Counted from the first letter of the stretch, positions 1-14,340 are shown. The stretch is DNA of 64,000 bases from Kingdonia uniflora (GCA_014058105.1 JACGCM010001620.1:62001-126000); one strand, 5' to 3'. Program-made: numbers and translations. The notes: generated from the letters alone by a model not told the origin.

Positions 1-467
1 GCCCTGAACACTCAAGAGTTCTTACCAAGTGCTCTGCAAGTTTTTCTAACTACTATATAATACTGATTGCTGTCATATTATTAATTCGTGTTTAGCTATC
101 AGTTGTTGGTTATATATTATCACGGTATTAGTTTTTATGATAAAAACGGATAGGAACCCAGAGTCTACATGTCTCAGTGCTTAATTGCATACCTCATTAA
201 GATGAGAGACGTCGAACCCTACGTCTGGAGTCCACTGATGCGAGACTTAGTAAGGTCAATAAACCTCAAATTAACGAGAACCCATATATTTACGACATGC
301 ACACATACCCATGAGGATGTCTAATGATGCACAACGATGAAACAGAGAGTTCTCTACTCAGTCTCAAATGCTAGAAAGCACATAAGATTTCATAGAATCC
401 GGGAAGACCAGAGATAGAACCAGAGACTGAAGCTAGTAATTCTTATGACAACAGTATAAATCTAGAA

Positions 468-1136
468 ATGGAATTATATGAAGTTCATGAACAAGAAAGA
501 AATTTTTCAGCTGATTTAATTATCAGAAAAGAAAAATTTAATGAAATTATAAAGAAAAAGCTTTTTTTGGATAAAAATAAGATATTCAAGGTTCCCAACA
601 ATACCTCTAAGATTGCAGGAATGTTTATTAAAAGAAAAAATTTGGTTTATTTTGGCGTTAGCCATAAAGAATAGTCTTAATATAAAAGATACATCAGGAC
701 GCATAAATCTGCCTCTTATCACAAGAGAAGACTTAAACCTAAGAATAAATGTCATCCCAAAAATGACAGGAGTAAAATAGGTTATATACATCTAGGAGGA
801 ATTCATATTATGATAAAATTTTATTTTAGAGAATGAATTAATACACCTATCAAAGTAGCAATACTTGATAATCGTATTAATAACCGCAGAGATGCATTAT
901 TAGGAATGGTTCAAGGGAACCTAAGTTACAAAAAATTAGTCTTTTCAGTATACCCAAAGTATGCAATAAGTCTACATGACAAAGATCTAAACAAAACTTT
1001 AAGTTTTGCCCATCATTTTAAAAGAACTGAACTTGTTAAACCAGGAAACAGTCCTTTCAGCATCACATATGTGGTGGGATATGCTTTAACTAACTTTCAT
1101 CACAGTGAGTTATTCAAGCAAAAAAAAAATGATTGA
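468..1136 (+). pseudogene. Pararetrovirus movement protein (30K type), broken
   Basis: The translation starts at the ATG at 468 and resembles the 30K-superfamily movement proteins of caulimovirids, which form tubules at plasmodesmata for cell-to-cell spread. The best conserved block, read from 906, has the pattern of a PKYAISL-like strand followed by an LSF-x-H-x-FKR segment and a closing NFHHS-like motif. A stop at about 672 and another near 835 interrupt the frame between the N-terminal part and this block. The frame ends at 1136 and the next segment overlaps it in another frame. Identification rests on the pattern of the conserved core and on the downstream coat and pol domains. Confidence 0.7.
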
Positions 1137-1896
1137 GATAGATGATATCTTCTCTGAAATAGGAAAAATTCACCAACCTCAGATAAAGGAATTTGATGAA
1201 CTTTCAGAAAACTGGAGCCTAAACAGAAGAGAAAAACCCCTTCTAGGTTATCCAAGACCAATGGAAGTAAGAAACTCTTCCAGGTTCCAAATTAGGAAAG
1301 ATATATTAGAAGAAAAACCTACAAACCAATCCCTTACAGAAATTAGACGATTGTCGGTAAAAATAGATACTCTCAAAAGGGCCCTTTTGGACTAATAGAA
1401 CCAAGAAAAAATAGAGAAAATAAAATTAAGTATTTACAGAGATGTTTTGCCCATCTCTTACCTCAAATTATGGAACTCATGACAAGCGTCAGAGAGCTTC
1501 AAACAGATATAAAAAAAATCATAGAGGAAGTCCAGCAGACTCCTCCAAGCAAGATTATTAAAGAGATACAAGATTTATCTCTCAAAGTATAAAGCTTAAG
1601 TGCAATACAATTAAACAAAATCATTGAGGAACTAAATCTAAGTAATATCTTAGAAGCCAGACCAAACTTACCAATAATTATCGAAACAACAGGAAGATTC
1701 TTCCCAAAGAATTTAAAACCACCACCAACAATACTAGATGTCAACAAGTATATTTAGGAAAAATTTAGAAAACAGGTTTGAAAACCCTGAAGAAATAAAT
1801 CTAGACACCATTATCAAACTCTTATCTTATCTATGGACGATAAGGAATTGAGAGAAAAATCCACATGGCAAATAACAGATACGAAGATGATAATCT
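1105..1896 (+). pseudogene. Pararetrovirus spacer protein segment, coiled-coil rich, broken
   Basis: Lies between movement and coat protein. The first open stretch (1105-1395, 96 residues) is charged with heptad-like leucines and isoleucines near its end, and similar helical sequence continues after a stop at about 1393-1395 to about 1760. Position and composition fit the virion-associated or linker region that caulimovirids carry before the coat protein. No catalytic motif is visible. Several stops and frame changes show decay. The functional label is inferred from position and composition only. Confidence 0.45.
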
Positions 1897-3300
1897 GTGA
1901 GATCAGAAGACGACTCAGAAGCAGATGAAGAAAATATTGGGAAAAAGATAAAAATAAACTTAAAACCTAATAGAGAAGAAGGCCAAGGTTCTAACACAAG
2001 CACTATAGGACAAACCTATCCTAACATAAATACTAAAAATGAGGAACAACAGAGAAGAAGAAAGTCTGAACTCAGGCCAGAAAAAGATGCTGAGTTTGAA
2101 AGAACCAGAACTATCCCTATCAGATCTAATAGCACTATAGATAGACTACCTAACTTCCACAACAGGAATATCCCTACAGGATATCAACTAAAGCAAAGAG
2201 TTGGCATTCCTGGAACAACTGTTTTAGATATAGATTGTATCCGAGAAAGAGAAAAATTAATAACAGAGTGGTGCGCAGAAATGAGTCTTATCATCCAAAC
2301 CACTTCAGAACTAACAACAAACCTACAAGCAGTAAAAGCGTTAATTTACCACAAACTCAGTGGAAATGTAAGAACATGGTTTGACAAACTTACAGAAGAA
2401 CACATTGAATTGGGTTAAAGTTGTAAAACTGGACTCGAATATTTAAATAAAGTCACGGATGCCAATTACCAAGAAATGATTTGTGAAGACAAAAAATAAT
2501 ATAAAAACAAAATATCCTAATTAGAAGAAGTCCAAGCTGCATGGTATTTGGATAACCTAACCATTTGCGATATGCGTTATTTTGACACATACACATGTGA
2601 ATACGAAAAATTTTACCATAAACTTAATAAATTAGTTCATGAATATTATAAAACTTTATTCTATAATAAACTTCCAGGAAACATTGCCCGATGCCCGAAT
2701 ATTCAGAGAAGAATTTACCAAACAAGATTTTATCCCTGATACTCTTGAGGGAAGAATAAAATTTGCAAAACAGTATATTATACTGGCTTGCCAACAATGG
2801 ACAGTCACCAAACAACTCAAAGGTAAGGACAATATTTGTTGTGACAAAACAAATGCCGATATACCAGGAAAATATGGATGCACTATAACATCCTATAAAA
2901 AGAAAAAGAAATTCTTTAAGCGAGAATTTTCACATAAAAAATACCGGTTCAAAAAGTATAAAGGGAAGAAGTTTTTTAGAAATAAAGAAAAATCCCATTT
3001 CAGAAGAAATTCTTTAAAAAGATAAACTTCGTAAAAAAGAATCACAACTATTGTCCTCAGAAAAAGAAAAATTGTAAATGCTGGATATGCAACGAAGAAG
3101 GGCATTATGCAAACGAATGCCCTAGTAGGGCAGGAAAAGATTTTAAGCATAAAGTAAAAATCTTAGAGCAAACTTATGCAATAAAATTAGAACTTGTAGA
3201 AGAAGAAATTTTAGAAAATGAGAGTATTTATCTCCTTGAAACAGAGACTGAAGAAGACAGTTCTGGTACGGAAACTGATAAAGAAGAATGGACAGGTTAG
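1897..3300 (+). pseudogene. Pararetrovirus coat protein with CCHC zinc knuckle, broken
   Basis: The open stretch 1897-2418 begins with an acidic, polar N-terminal region and runs into a helical domain containing a KLSGNVRTWFDKL motif, as in caulimovirid capsid cores. Further pieces follow at 2548-2739 and 2639-3025, the last ending in a lysine-rich nucleic-acid-binding stretch. In the next frame, 3079-3120 encodes a perfect C-x2-C-x4-H-x4-C knuckle, followed by an acidic tail ending in a stop at 3298-3300. Basic stretch, knuckle and acidic tail is the usual C-terminal arrangement of these coat proteins. Frame changes near 2420-2640 and 3025 break the gene. Confidence 0.75.
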
Positions 3301-3359
3301 ACATACTAAAAAATTTCGAAGATAACCCAAACTCCAATACTTTAAACAGTATCACAAAC

Positions 3360-4436
3360 CCTAACAACACCTATATAAAAATTGGTTGCAAATTCAAGGG
3401 ATATAAACAATATCATCTACATGCATATATAGATACATGAACAAGTATCTGTATTGCAAATAAATGTCTTACCCTCAGAATTATGGAAAAATGCAAGAGT
3501 ACCCTTAGAAATAAAAATTGCAAACAATACTTTGATATATCTAGACTATGTAGCTAGAAATATCAACATACTAATAGGAGGAAAAACGTTTCATCTTCCT
3601 TCTATTCATTAACAAGATTCTGGAGTTGATTTCCTTATAGGAAATAATTTCTTAAATCTCTATAATCCATTTATCCAAAATGTGGATACTATCAGTATCT
3701 CAACAATTATGGGTGATAAGATTGTAATGAGTAAAATAAGAAATGCAATGACCGTTGGAATCTAAAGATTTCTTGATCAACATAAGAAACAAAAACAAGG
3801 TGTAGAAATAAAACAAACAAAACCACAGGTTACTAATATCAGTATTCTTCATAATAAAGAAGAATATAACTACGAGGATTTAAGCATAGAAATTCCAGGA
3901 GAAAACCCTTACTTAAAATCCATAAGAGAACTTGAACAAATCAGAGAAAAATTAAAAGAAATTTGCTCTGAAAATCCTTTAGACCCAAAAATACGAAGAT
4001 CAAGACTTACAACTGAGATTAGACTAAAAGATAAAAACAAAGTAATAAGGGTTAAACCTATGATTTACTCGCCAGATGATAGAGTAGAATTTGCCAAACA
4101 CATCCAAGAACTACTTGACTTACATCTAATTTGCAAAAGCAAATTCCCACACAGTTCACTTGCTTTTATGGTAAATAAAGCGGCATAACAAAAAAAAATG
4201 AAAAAAACGAATGGTAGTAAATAACAAAGCCCTCACTCAATCAAGAAACTATTGATGATGGTTATTATATTCCTAAGAAAGAGGAATTAATAAGCCTAAT
4301 CAGAGGTAAGATATATTACTCCACATAAGATTGTAAATCAGGTGTTTACCAAGTTACAATAAATGAGGAATCACAAAAACTGACAGCGTTTAGCTTCCCC
4401 TCCAAGGTCACTACCAATGGAAGGTAGTGACCTTGG
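3360..4436 (+). pseudogene. Pararetrovirus protease and N-terminal reverse transcriptase, broken and truncated
   Basis: Around 3420-3450 a YIDT-type protease active site is followed by a stop codon where the motif needs glycine. From about 3880 the frame encodes the conserved start of a caulimovirid RT: a basic IRLKDKNK-like block, the segment before the fingers domain, then TAFSFP at about 4384-4400 and, in another frame, a QGHYQWKV-like continuation to 4436. The palm domain with the YxDD motif and RNase H are absent, because the copy ends here against a retrotransposon fragment. Many stops and at least three frame changes are present. Confidence 0.7.
4402..4436. repeat. Perfect 14-bp hairpin at the pararetrovirus breakpoint
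   Basis: CCAAGGTCACTACC at 4402-4415 is exactly reverse-complementary to GGTAGTGACCTTGG at 4423-4436, with a 7-nt loop (AATGGAA). The hairpin lies over the last recognisable RT codons and ends where pararetrovirus homology stops. It may mark a fold-back end or a breakpoint repair product. Confidence 0.85.
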
Positions 4437-4990
4437 ACGTGGCACAAGCATGCCGCTACAATAGTTTGCGTTAACGATGAAGTATGGAAACGGGAATAGC
4501 AAGAGAGAGGGATTGTGGGCCTATAACAGGGACTCGGGGTATGCCACAAGACCTTTTGGGCACGGAGTCGACTCCGAATAGAGGGGCGGGCACGATTACC
4601 GCGGGGGAATCGCAGATTCCTACGGGGCCGATGGCATATTGGGTCATCTCTTCGTGCAAGCCGTTTGTTTGGTTGTCGGTTGTCGTGGCCGACCCTTTGA
4701 CTATGACTTGGATCCCGATTCTCTTACCATTGTAAGCCTCAGTTTCGACACCTAGACTTGCAAACGGATTGTTGAGATCATCGCTCCTCGCGGCGACGCT
4801 TCCCTTTAGAGAGAGATCTTCTATTACGCCCAATGGGGGGGGGGGAAGGCTGCTCCACCCAAAGCCTCGATAAGCTTATCAAGCCTATCCGTTACGGTTG
4901 TACATCTTGAGCGAGAGTAGGTTTCTTCATCGCGGGTCTTCCACGATGCATCTTTGCTCTTGAAACTGACTACACTTAGATCTCAACGCA
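4437..4990 (-). pseudogene. Ty3/gypsy-like gag N-terminal fragment
   Basis: This stretch is clearly richer in G+C than its surroundings. On the minus strand, a start-codon region near 4930 follows directly after a Met-tRNA-like primer site and leads into a DKLIEALGG-like helix and an Arg/Ser-rich segment, as in the N-termini of plant gypsy gag proteins. The longest open frame is 4471-4833, minus, 120 residues. A poly-G run at about 4835-4845 and frame changes break it. No protease or pol follows because the fragment ends at the hairpin at 4436. Assignment depends mainly on the neighbouring primer site and LTR. Confidence 0.45.
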
Positions 4991-5002
4991 GCTCTGGTAC
5001 TA
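4991..5002 (-). other. Retrotransposon primer binding site (Met-tRNA like)
   Basis: On the minus strand this reads TAGTACCAGAGC, a near match to TGGTATCAGAGC, which is complementary to the 3' end of plant initiator tRNA-Met. It lies a few bases after the putative LTR end at 5009, the normal spacing for a 5' LTR-PBS junction. Confidence 0.6.
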
Positions 5003-5008
5003 ATTAAT

Positions 5009-5340
5009 GTGAATCTACGAATGCGGAAGCTTAATTCGTATTCGATTAACACTAAGTTTGAACTAGATCTCAAATAAAACTAATAAGAAGAAAACTCAAC
5101 TCTTTTCATAAACAAATCAACTCTACTAACTACTTACTTAAAAACAAATAACTTAGACCTCCCCTTTTATAGAACACAAGGGGGATTAGAATTAGCAACC
5201 CTAATTCTAATTGAAACAGAATTATACTTAAATTGGGAAAACTTCATCTTTAACCTTGTGTTGGTTAAACAAGCAAGTCCCTAAATCAACTTAGCATTTC
5301 CAGCAATGGAGTGGCTTGAATCAAAATAATATAAATATAA
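5009..5340 (-). mobile_element. Partial 5' LTR of a minus-strand retrotransposon
   Basis: The LTR edge next to the primer site is TG at 5009-5010 (CA on the element strand). A TATA box reads TATAAAA on the minus strand at 5165-5171, so transcription would run toward the gag fragment. The outer edge is not certain; sequence with LTR character continues to about 5340. This solo 5' end is all that remains of the element here. Confidence 0.5.
5165..5171 (-). promoter_or_regulatory. TATA box of the partial LTR
   Basis: TATAAAA followed by GGGGAGG on the minus strand, about 155 bp before the LTR end and upstream of the primer site, as expected for an LTR promoter. Confidence 0.5.
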
Positions 5341-6210
5341 ATAATCCATTGACGGTGGGAACGACCATTAAAGAACAATTCACATCACTAACCCACTGGA
5401 AGCAATCACTTCACTTAATATGATTTTTTCCTTTGGAATTTAGTATGCCTTAATAGTGTTTCGCCAGGACTAGATGCATCTCTGATTTTGATTTCAGTCA
5501 GATTTAAATTCTGAACAAATAGATATGACAAGTCCAGAATCTCACTGGAGTTAACTTCAGTGATGATCTCTAGTTTTGAATTTCAGTGGAGTTATCCTTT
5601 AGGAGTGGTAACAAGTTTACTTTACTTAATTACTTGTACAATGATCCAGAGTGCCCTTTTTCACCAACCTAATTGCCACCTCAAAAGAAAATGAACTATC
5701 TTAGATTTAGAATATATGCAATTTATTTTCTGAATCTGGAAAATGATAGTTCCATTGTTTAAGAATTTTTATAGTTTTGTTTGGATCTCAGTTCTACAAA
5801 GCAATAATTTTTTTACTTTAGTACTTGATAATTTAAGTTCCTCCTGACTCCTGAAAGATTATTTCTGATTTTCTGCTTGAAAAAATATGTTTTATTTTGA
5901 AGTAATAAAACACTATGTCCCTCTCGTAAATCAAAAAACCATATTGGAAATGAGGGTACTTAGTCAACTTTATTCCTAATCTTCACACTGGGTATTTTTC
6001 ATCAGATACAAACTATATTTGAAGCCTTGACGGGCACTGGCGTGACAAGCGTCCAACTTAAACATATATTTGACTCAAATATTGGCCATTCAACTTGAGA
6101 GAATATATAATGCCTGAAGTCATTGATCATGATGTGCCCCTTTAATCACCCTCCAAATTCTGGTAAGATAAGAAAATTATGGGAAAACTGATATTGATGA
6201 TACTTGACAG
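5341..6210. other. No gene recognised; AT-rich sequence before the cyclase exons
   Basis: I see no open frame or conserved exon here. If the cyclase gene is intact, this would be part of an intron. I looked for its missing upstream exons, which should encode the conserved Trp-Met-Pro region of this family, and did not find them. Confidence 0.4.
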
Positions 6211-7649
6211 GTTTTGGAGGATAAGCCTGACCAATCACGCTGGTCACTTAAATATAAGGCTTTTGGTCAGGATATTGAGTTTTCTTGGCTTGCCCGAAAT
6301 CTACAAGTGAGAATACAAATTACCTTGATTCTCCTATTTTCTTTCCAAGTTCAAAACTTATCTGAAAGTTCTAACAGTGTCTTCCTTCACAATACTTATG
6401 CATTGGCTACTACCTCGCAGCCTACTCCCAATCAAAAAATCCACTGGCGATCTCTAGATGGTCTTCCTAACAGGTAAAACTAAGTAATTGGCATGCTTAA
6501 TTATAAGAGTTTATGCACTTAACTTGTATACCTGTGTAAAATGTGAATATACATAAAAAAAAATTAAGTTTATATACTTGCACACATGTGAACATATCAG
6601 TTTTGAATACTGAACGGTTCACTTTATTACTATGCTGTATTGTCTTTCAACATAGATGTTTTTTCTGTCCAAGCTGCTTCAGTTTCATATTTAGGGCTGG
6701 CAATGGAAGAGAGATAACCCGAAACATGATCTGAAATCCAACCAAAATTTTGATTTGGATGTGCCTTTTCATCATACAAGCCCAGTACAATAGAAAAATC
6801 TAAATCTAAAATCTGATTAAGTTTTGGATTGACGCATATTGACCCAACTGCCAACCTTGCCCTCATGGAGTCTGCATGAGAATCCGATCCAAAAAATGTT
6901 CCTCTTTCATACTAAATGAGTTTTTTGGTGTCCTAAATTTTTTATAATAGAGTGTGACACACTTTAATAGAATATGGAAGTTACAATATACTTTTCGATT
7001 TGAATACTGTTTTTTTCAACTGGATATGGATTTACCCTATATGTATTCTGAATCTGATCCATTGATAGCCGTAAAATATACAGACTGTGTATGTCTTAAG
7101 TTCCTTGATTTATCCCTATATTTTAATTAGACTTACATTTTATTTATATGGCAGAGGAGCCGTACGATTTTATCCAAAAGGTCCTTCATCGTGCATGGTA
7201 GAAGTAAGATTCCTGTAGAACAACTCAAAAAAAAGATTCCTGTAGAACTTGCTTTCATCACCCTGTATTGTATAGAGTTGATTTTAAGTCGTTTCTGTCT
7301 CTGTGGGATTCTTAGCTCTTTCTTCTGTAATGTACTCTATTGCAGCTAACAGTTTCATATGAAGTCCCTCAAATTCTGGCTCCAGTGGCATCAGTAAGTT
7401 TCTTGATAGCTCCCACAAAATATTACTAATATTGCACTATACCTCCAAAAGGATCACTTTTTTTATTTTGTAGATGAAATTTTCTTCACTTTGGCAAGGT
7501 TTCTTTCAACTTTAACTAACGCGAATGATGCAGAATTTAACATTTTCCATATTATTGGTTTTCCACAGGCTCTGAAACCCTTTACTGAAGGGCTTCTCCT
7601 CCAGGGCTTGGAAAGGTTTTCAACATTCGCAAAAGGCTACACAACCTAA
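6211..7649 (+). CDS. Polyketide cyclase/dehydrase and lipid-transport (START-like) protein, 3' exons
   Basis: Five exons can be placed with consensus sites and matching phase: 6211-6306, 6421-6473, 7155-7203, 7346-7393 and 7569-7649 (TAA). They encode 108 residues matching the C-terminal half of the plant SRPBCC/START-like family typified by Arabidopsis At1g02475, beginning VLEDKPDQSRWSLKY, passing a NRGAVRFYPKGPSSC core and ending FAKGYTT. Members are thought to bind hydrophobic ligands and many carry plastid transit peptides; the true ligand is unknown. The N-terminal exons (transit peptide and first half of the fold) are not found upstream, where the sequence is retroelement-derived. They may lie beyond the window across a long intron, or the gene may be truncated. 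No stop interrupts the exons seen. It converges with the dehydrogenase gene, 761 bp apart. Confidence 0.85.
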
Positions 7650-7875
7650 TTGTATAAAGATGTAAACTGTGTATCAATACGTCATTTAATAATTATAAGA
7701 TCGCTTTGTAAATTACAATTCTTTTCAATGAGAGCATTTCTCTTGCAATACATGATCTTGTACATTGAATCATTTTATGAATCTGTGTTTTAAGAACAAA
7801 TGTGACGTACACATATAAAGGAAGGGAGAGGATTTAGAGACACTTAAAAACGAAACACTAAGTCTCACTCACTCA

Positions 7876-7961
7876 AAAGGAACCACACTTCTAATTGAGG
7901 AGGTGAAAAAGAAAACCCAAAGGAACCACACTTCTAATGGAGGAGGTGAAAAAGAAAACCC
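7876..7961. repeat. Two-copy 43-bp tandem duplication
   Basis: Unit 7876-7918 is repeated at 7919-7961 with one mismatch. Each contains AACCACACTTCTAAT and a purine-rich tail. It lies between the convergent cyclase and dehydrogenase genes and codes for nothing recognisable. Confidence 0.9.
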
Positions 7962-8410
7962 AAGTTGTGCACATATTTCTCTCTTCTCTCTCTCTCCTCT
8001 TTGTAGTTTCAATTTTAAAAACAAATCTTATCTCTCTTTCACTGTTTGCATTTTTTTATGCCATAGGTTTGCCTTTCCCAGGTAATAGTATCAAGACGCG
8101 TTGATATGCTATTTTTCCTAAGAATTGTTTCTTTTGTCTAAATGCAGAAAGATATGGTTTATACTGGCAGTTGGAAGTTAAGGTAACCATTGCAGAGAAA
8201 ACACATTCTCTAAATTGAATTGCCGAAACATAAAAAGTAAGACTTCACGTACCGGTATTGCAAACTTTCACCACATATATAAACAGGAAAAAAAAGAAAA
8301 AAAAAATCTCAATAGCAATAGTACTATGTTTAAATTAGAAATGGTCTAAAGGTAGTTATAGTTAACCCATAAACCAGAGGAAAATAAATCACAACTACGA
8401 GACGACTCTT

Positions 8411-11671
<3,261 letters not shown>

Positions 11672-11920
11672 TTAAGTGTTTTACTTTTTGCTGAAAAATG
11701 GTAGGTCTGTATTCTCCAATCTATTTATCCATCCTATTTTTTTTGTTTTGATAAACAAGGCCTTTTAAACCATTCAAAAGTAGAAGAGAATGGAGACCTT
11801 AAAAAGGCTCCTCTTATCATCATATCTTAGTTTGCTCATTCAGGCCTTTTACTCTTCTTCTTTTTCGGACAAAATATGCCCATAACATTTTTAAAAATCA
11901 GCAAAAAGGAAAAAAACTAT

Positions 11921-12005
11921 TGGGGTGAGAGAGGCTCGAACTCTCGACCTCAGGATTACTCTTTAGCTATGAGACCTACGCGCTAGCCAACTGCGCCACC
12001 ACCCC
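11921..12005 (-). tRNA. tRNA-Met (CAT), elongator, with 11-nt intron
   Basis: The minus strand folds as a cloverleaf: acceptor GGGGTGG/TCACCCC, D-stem GCGC/GCGC, anticodon loop CTCATA-A, T-arm GAGAG-TTCGAGC-CTCTC, discriminator A at 11921. Removing an 11-nt insert (GCTAAAGAGTA) just after the base 3' of the anticodon leaves 74 nt. Plant elongator tRNA-Met genes are known to carry a short intron at this place. A run of six T on the minus strand (11911-11916) follows as Pol III terminator, and a CAA lies just upstream. It appears functional. Confidence 0.95.
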
Positions 12006-13550
12006 TTGGTGATAGAACTGTCTTCAACTAAATAATTAACTTAATATTTTCTTAAAAAAATTTCATTTGTTTAATTTCTTCCCTCAAGGAAAAATCCAAC
12101 TTTCTCCGATGACAACCCTTCCAACTCCAGTGTACCTACAACAGCTTAAGCTATCGAAATGTTACACAGAAAAGGCCATTTTATCAGCAAATCCTACTTG
12201 ATAGAAACAATGTACCTGTTCTAGTGATATATGAACATTACCAAAAATTAGGACTTCTGTAGAATGTCTAGGGTCATGATTACAAGCCGCCATAGATTAC
12301 AACTTTACAAGGATCAATTTTGGGTTATCCATGTAGGATGATCATTGAATATTTATGATATATTAGTGGCATCAATCCAAATCCAAAGATTACAAAACTT
12401 TTCACCTAGGGAAAAGCAGTAATCCACCATAGTACTACTAGTCATCTGGCGAATTATTTCAGATTGTAAGGTATGTAAACAGAAAATATGATTACAATTC
12501 GAATGCCTTTAAGGGTGAATGCTCCGCAGTAAGTACTCATCCTGGATGACTACTACCATGAGGGCCTATATAAGGCCAGCCGATCATGTCATTTTAAACT
12601 TGGTGGAGAAGACTCTAGAATCAATTTAGTCATTCTGGAGCGATAAGTACACCGATTCCAATTTGGATTTCCAGAATCCCATGGTAGATGGTAGGCCTTT
12701 TTTTTTTCTTCTTCTTTTTCGATATGTTAAAGTGGTATCTTAATTTTTGGTGTTCATTATTTAAGGATTACATGCAACATTATAAGAGTTTCATCTATTC
12801 ACCATTTTATGTGCCATAAGAATCTTATGATAAGATACAATTTCAGTAGTAAACAACCATATGGATGTGCTGAGAGTTTTTTATCGTCCTCCAGTAAAAA
12901 TTTCGTAGTAACCTTTTATCTCTTACGAGAAATTATGCACGTGCGTTATTTTTGGAAATATAATTGGGTTTTGAATTGTTTTTTAAGCTTATTTGTAATT
13001 GATATAATAAAGGGTCAAATTGATTAATAGTATACTAGTGTAAACAAGGTAAAATTAAAATAAGAATGTTGGAACCACCGGCACTCAGAAGTGTATGTTT
13101 CATGACCCCTCTCGTGGAAAGGAAATAATATGCAGCAATTTGCAAAATATTGTGCCTGTCAAACTGAAAGTTTTGTGCAAAAGGGAAATGATATGCAAAT
13201 TGCAAAGCAAGAGAAGATGTCAATGCAGTATTAACATCTAAACTACGCAAACAGGTTATTGCAAGAACTAGCCAATACTACATCTGTTATCTCAAGTCAC
13301 AGAATACCGTAGCATTGCATATAGATACTCATCAATAACATAGCAAATGAAATAAACTACTATGAAGTTATCAAATTGAAATTTAGATCTGTAGTCTCAA
13401 GTCAAATATTTAATCTCATATTCAAGTAAAGATACAATCATACAAACACTAATCATATCCTTTAGTTCATAGATGCTAGACATATCTAAATTCTAAAAAT
13501 CTTATAAACAGTAAGCATAACAATATAGATAATATTTAGAAGAAACAATC
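12006..13550. other. No gene recognised
   Basis: AT-rich intergenic DNA. Short open frames (for example 12809-13027 plus and 13035-13250 minus) have no conserved look, and no repeat structure stands out. Confidence 0.5.
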
Positions 13551-13853
13551 AAACTCAAATGAATCAACACAACCTAAAAATATATATGTCATACGGGTTA
13601 ATGGACTAGAAACCAGCAAAACCTAAAAGTTGGATTTTAGATCTATCCCTTGTTATTGTCCCCTAAATGAATTGAGGGGGAGTCGAATATTAGAGACTCA
13701 CTCAAAGCTAAAAAACTGACATGAATAGAATAAAAATTAAAAGCATAATTGGGCAAACAAATCAAGTCAAGAAAGGATATATAAGATTATGCTCAATATC
13801 AAACAAAACAACATAATTCCATACTCAATAAGAAATGCATTTATGTTGGTTTT
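13551..13853 (+). repeat. 303-bp direct duplication, left copy
   Basis: Matches 33876-34178 in the same orientation over exactly 303 bp with roughly ten substitutions and no length change. Its right end touches the first base of the Copia LTR at 13854. It is AT-rich non-coding DNA unrelated to the Copia sequence. On its left it continues into sequence not found near the other copy, so the duplication has sharp ends. Confidence 0.93.
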
Positions 13854-13973
13854 TTCAAAAACTCCTTGGGCTTGGGCTCACCTTTAAGATTCTCCTATGG
13901 GCTTGGGTTTGTTCTTAACTTGGTATTTACTCTCCAAACGGCTAGTATTGAAGACCTGATCTTTGGGACTTGA

Positions 13974-14048
13974 AAACGCATGTACGTTATAAAGCCGTTG
14001 CACAACTTTAAAACGCATGTACGTTATGGATAAAGCCGTTGCACAACT
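13974..14048 (+). promoter_or_regulatory. Duplicated U3 motif upstream of the LTR TATA box
   Basis: Two copies of a block of about 35 bp containing ACGCATGTACGTTA and AAAGCCGTTGCACAACT stand directly before the TATA box. Degenerate duplicated versions occur at the same place in the other LTRs (near 15805-15870, 17655-17720 and 28805-28875), so the duplication is a family trait and may be a promoter or enhancer element. Confidence 0.6.
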
Positions 14049-14052
14049 CCTC

Positions 14053-14060
14053 TATATATA
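14053..14060 (+). promoter_or_regulatory. TATA box of the Copia LTR
   Basis: TATATATA just downstream of the duplicated U3 block. The same box is kept in the minus-strand LTR near 15783-15791. Confidence 0.65.
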
Positions 14061-14340
14061 TCCATTGGAACACCACTTTTTATTCATATAACACAGAACC
14101 TCTTTCTCTCTGTGCACTATTCATCTCTATCTCCCAACTTGATATTACGGTTTACCTTGAGGTGCTACCATCGTTTACGTAGACTTCCCGGTGTGAAGCT
14201 ACAGTATACCTGCTCGTTGTATCCTGGGAGAGTAGTCGAGTTACATCGAGATACTCTTTAAAGAGAGTGCGGCCCACGCCTCGAGCGCCAATCATCTTGT
14301 TACTCTTTCAAATCAATCGTTGTTACTATTACTATTGTTC

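Larger units (their letters stand above)
1..4436 (+). mobile_element. Endogenous pararetrovirus (Caulimoviridae) remnant
   Basis: Plus-strand fragments follow the order movement protein, coiled-coil segment, coat protein with CCHC zinc knuckle, aspartic protease, reverse transcriptase. That order is typical of caulimovirids whose proteins are made from one long or few reading frames. No LTR is seen, and integrase is not part of these viruses. Nearly every domain is broken by stops and frame changes, so this is an old integrated copy and not a working virus. Bases 1-467 are probably leader or upstream sequence with no recognisable gene. The copy stops inside the RT domain at about 4436, where it abuts an unrelated retrotransposon. 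Genus is not assigned. Confidence 0.8.

Noticed and set aside
6690..7080. A transposon insertion in the cyclase intron (GGGCTGGCAATGG and following)
   Set aside because: The start resembles a motif common in plant repeats, but I could not find ends, a target duplication or coding content.
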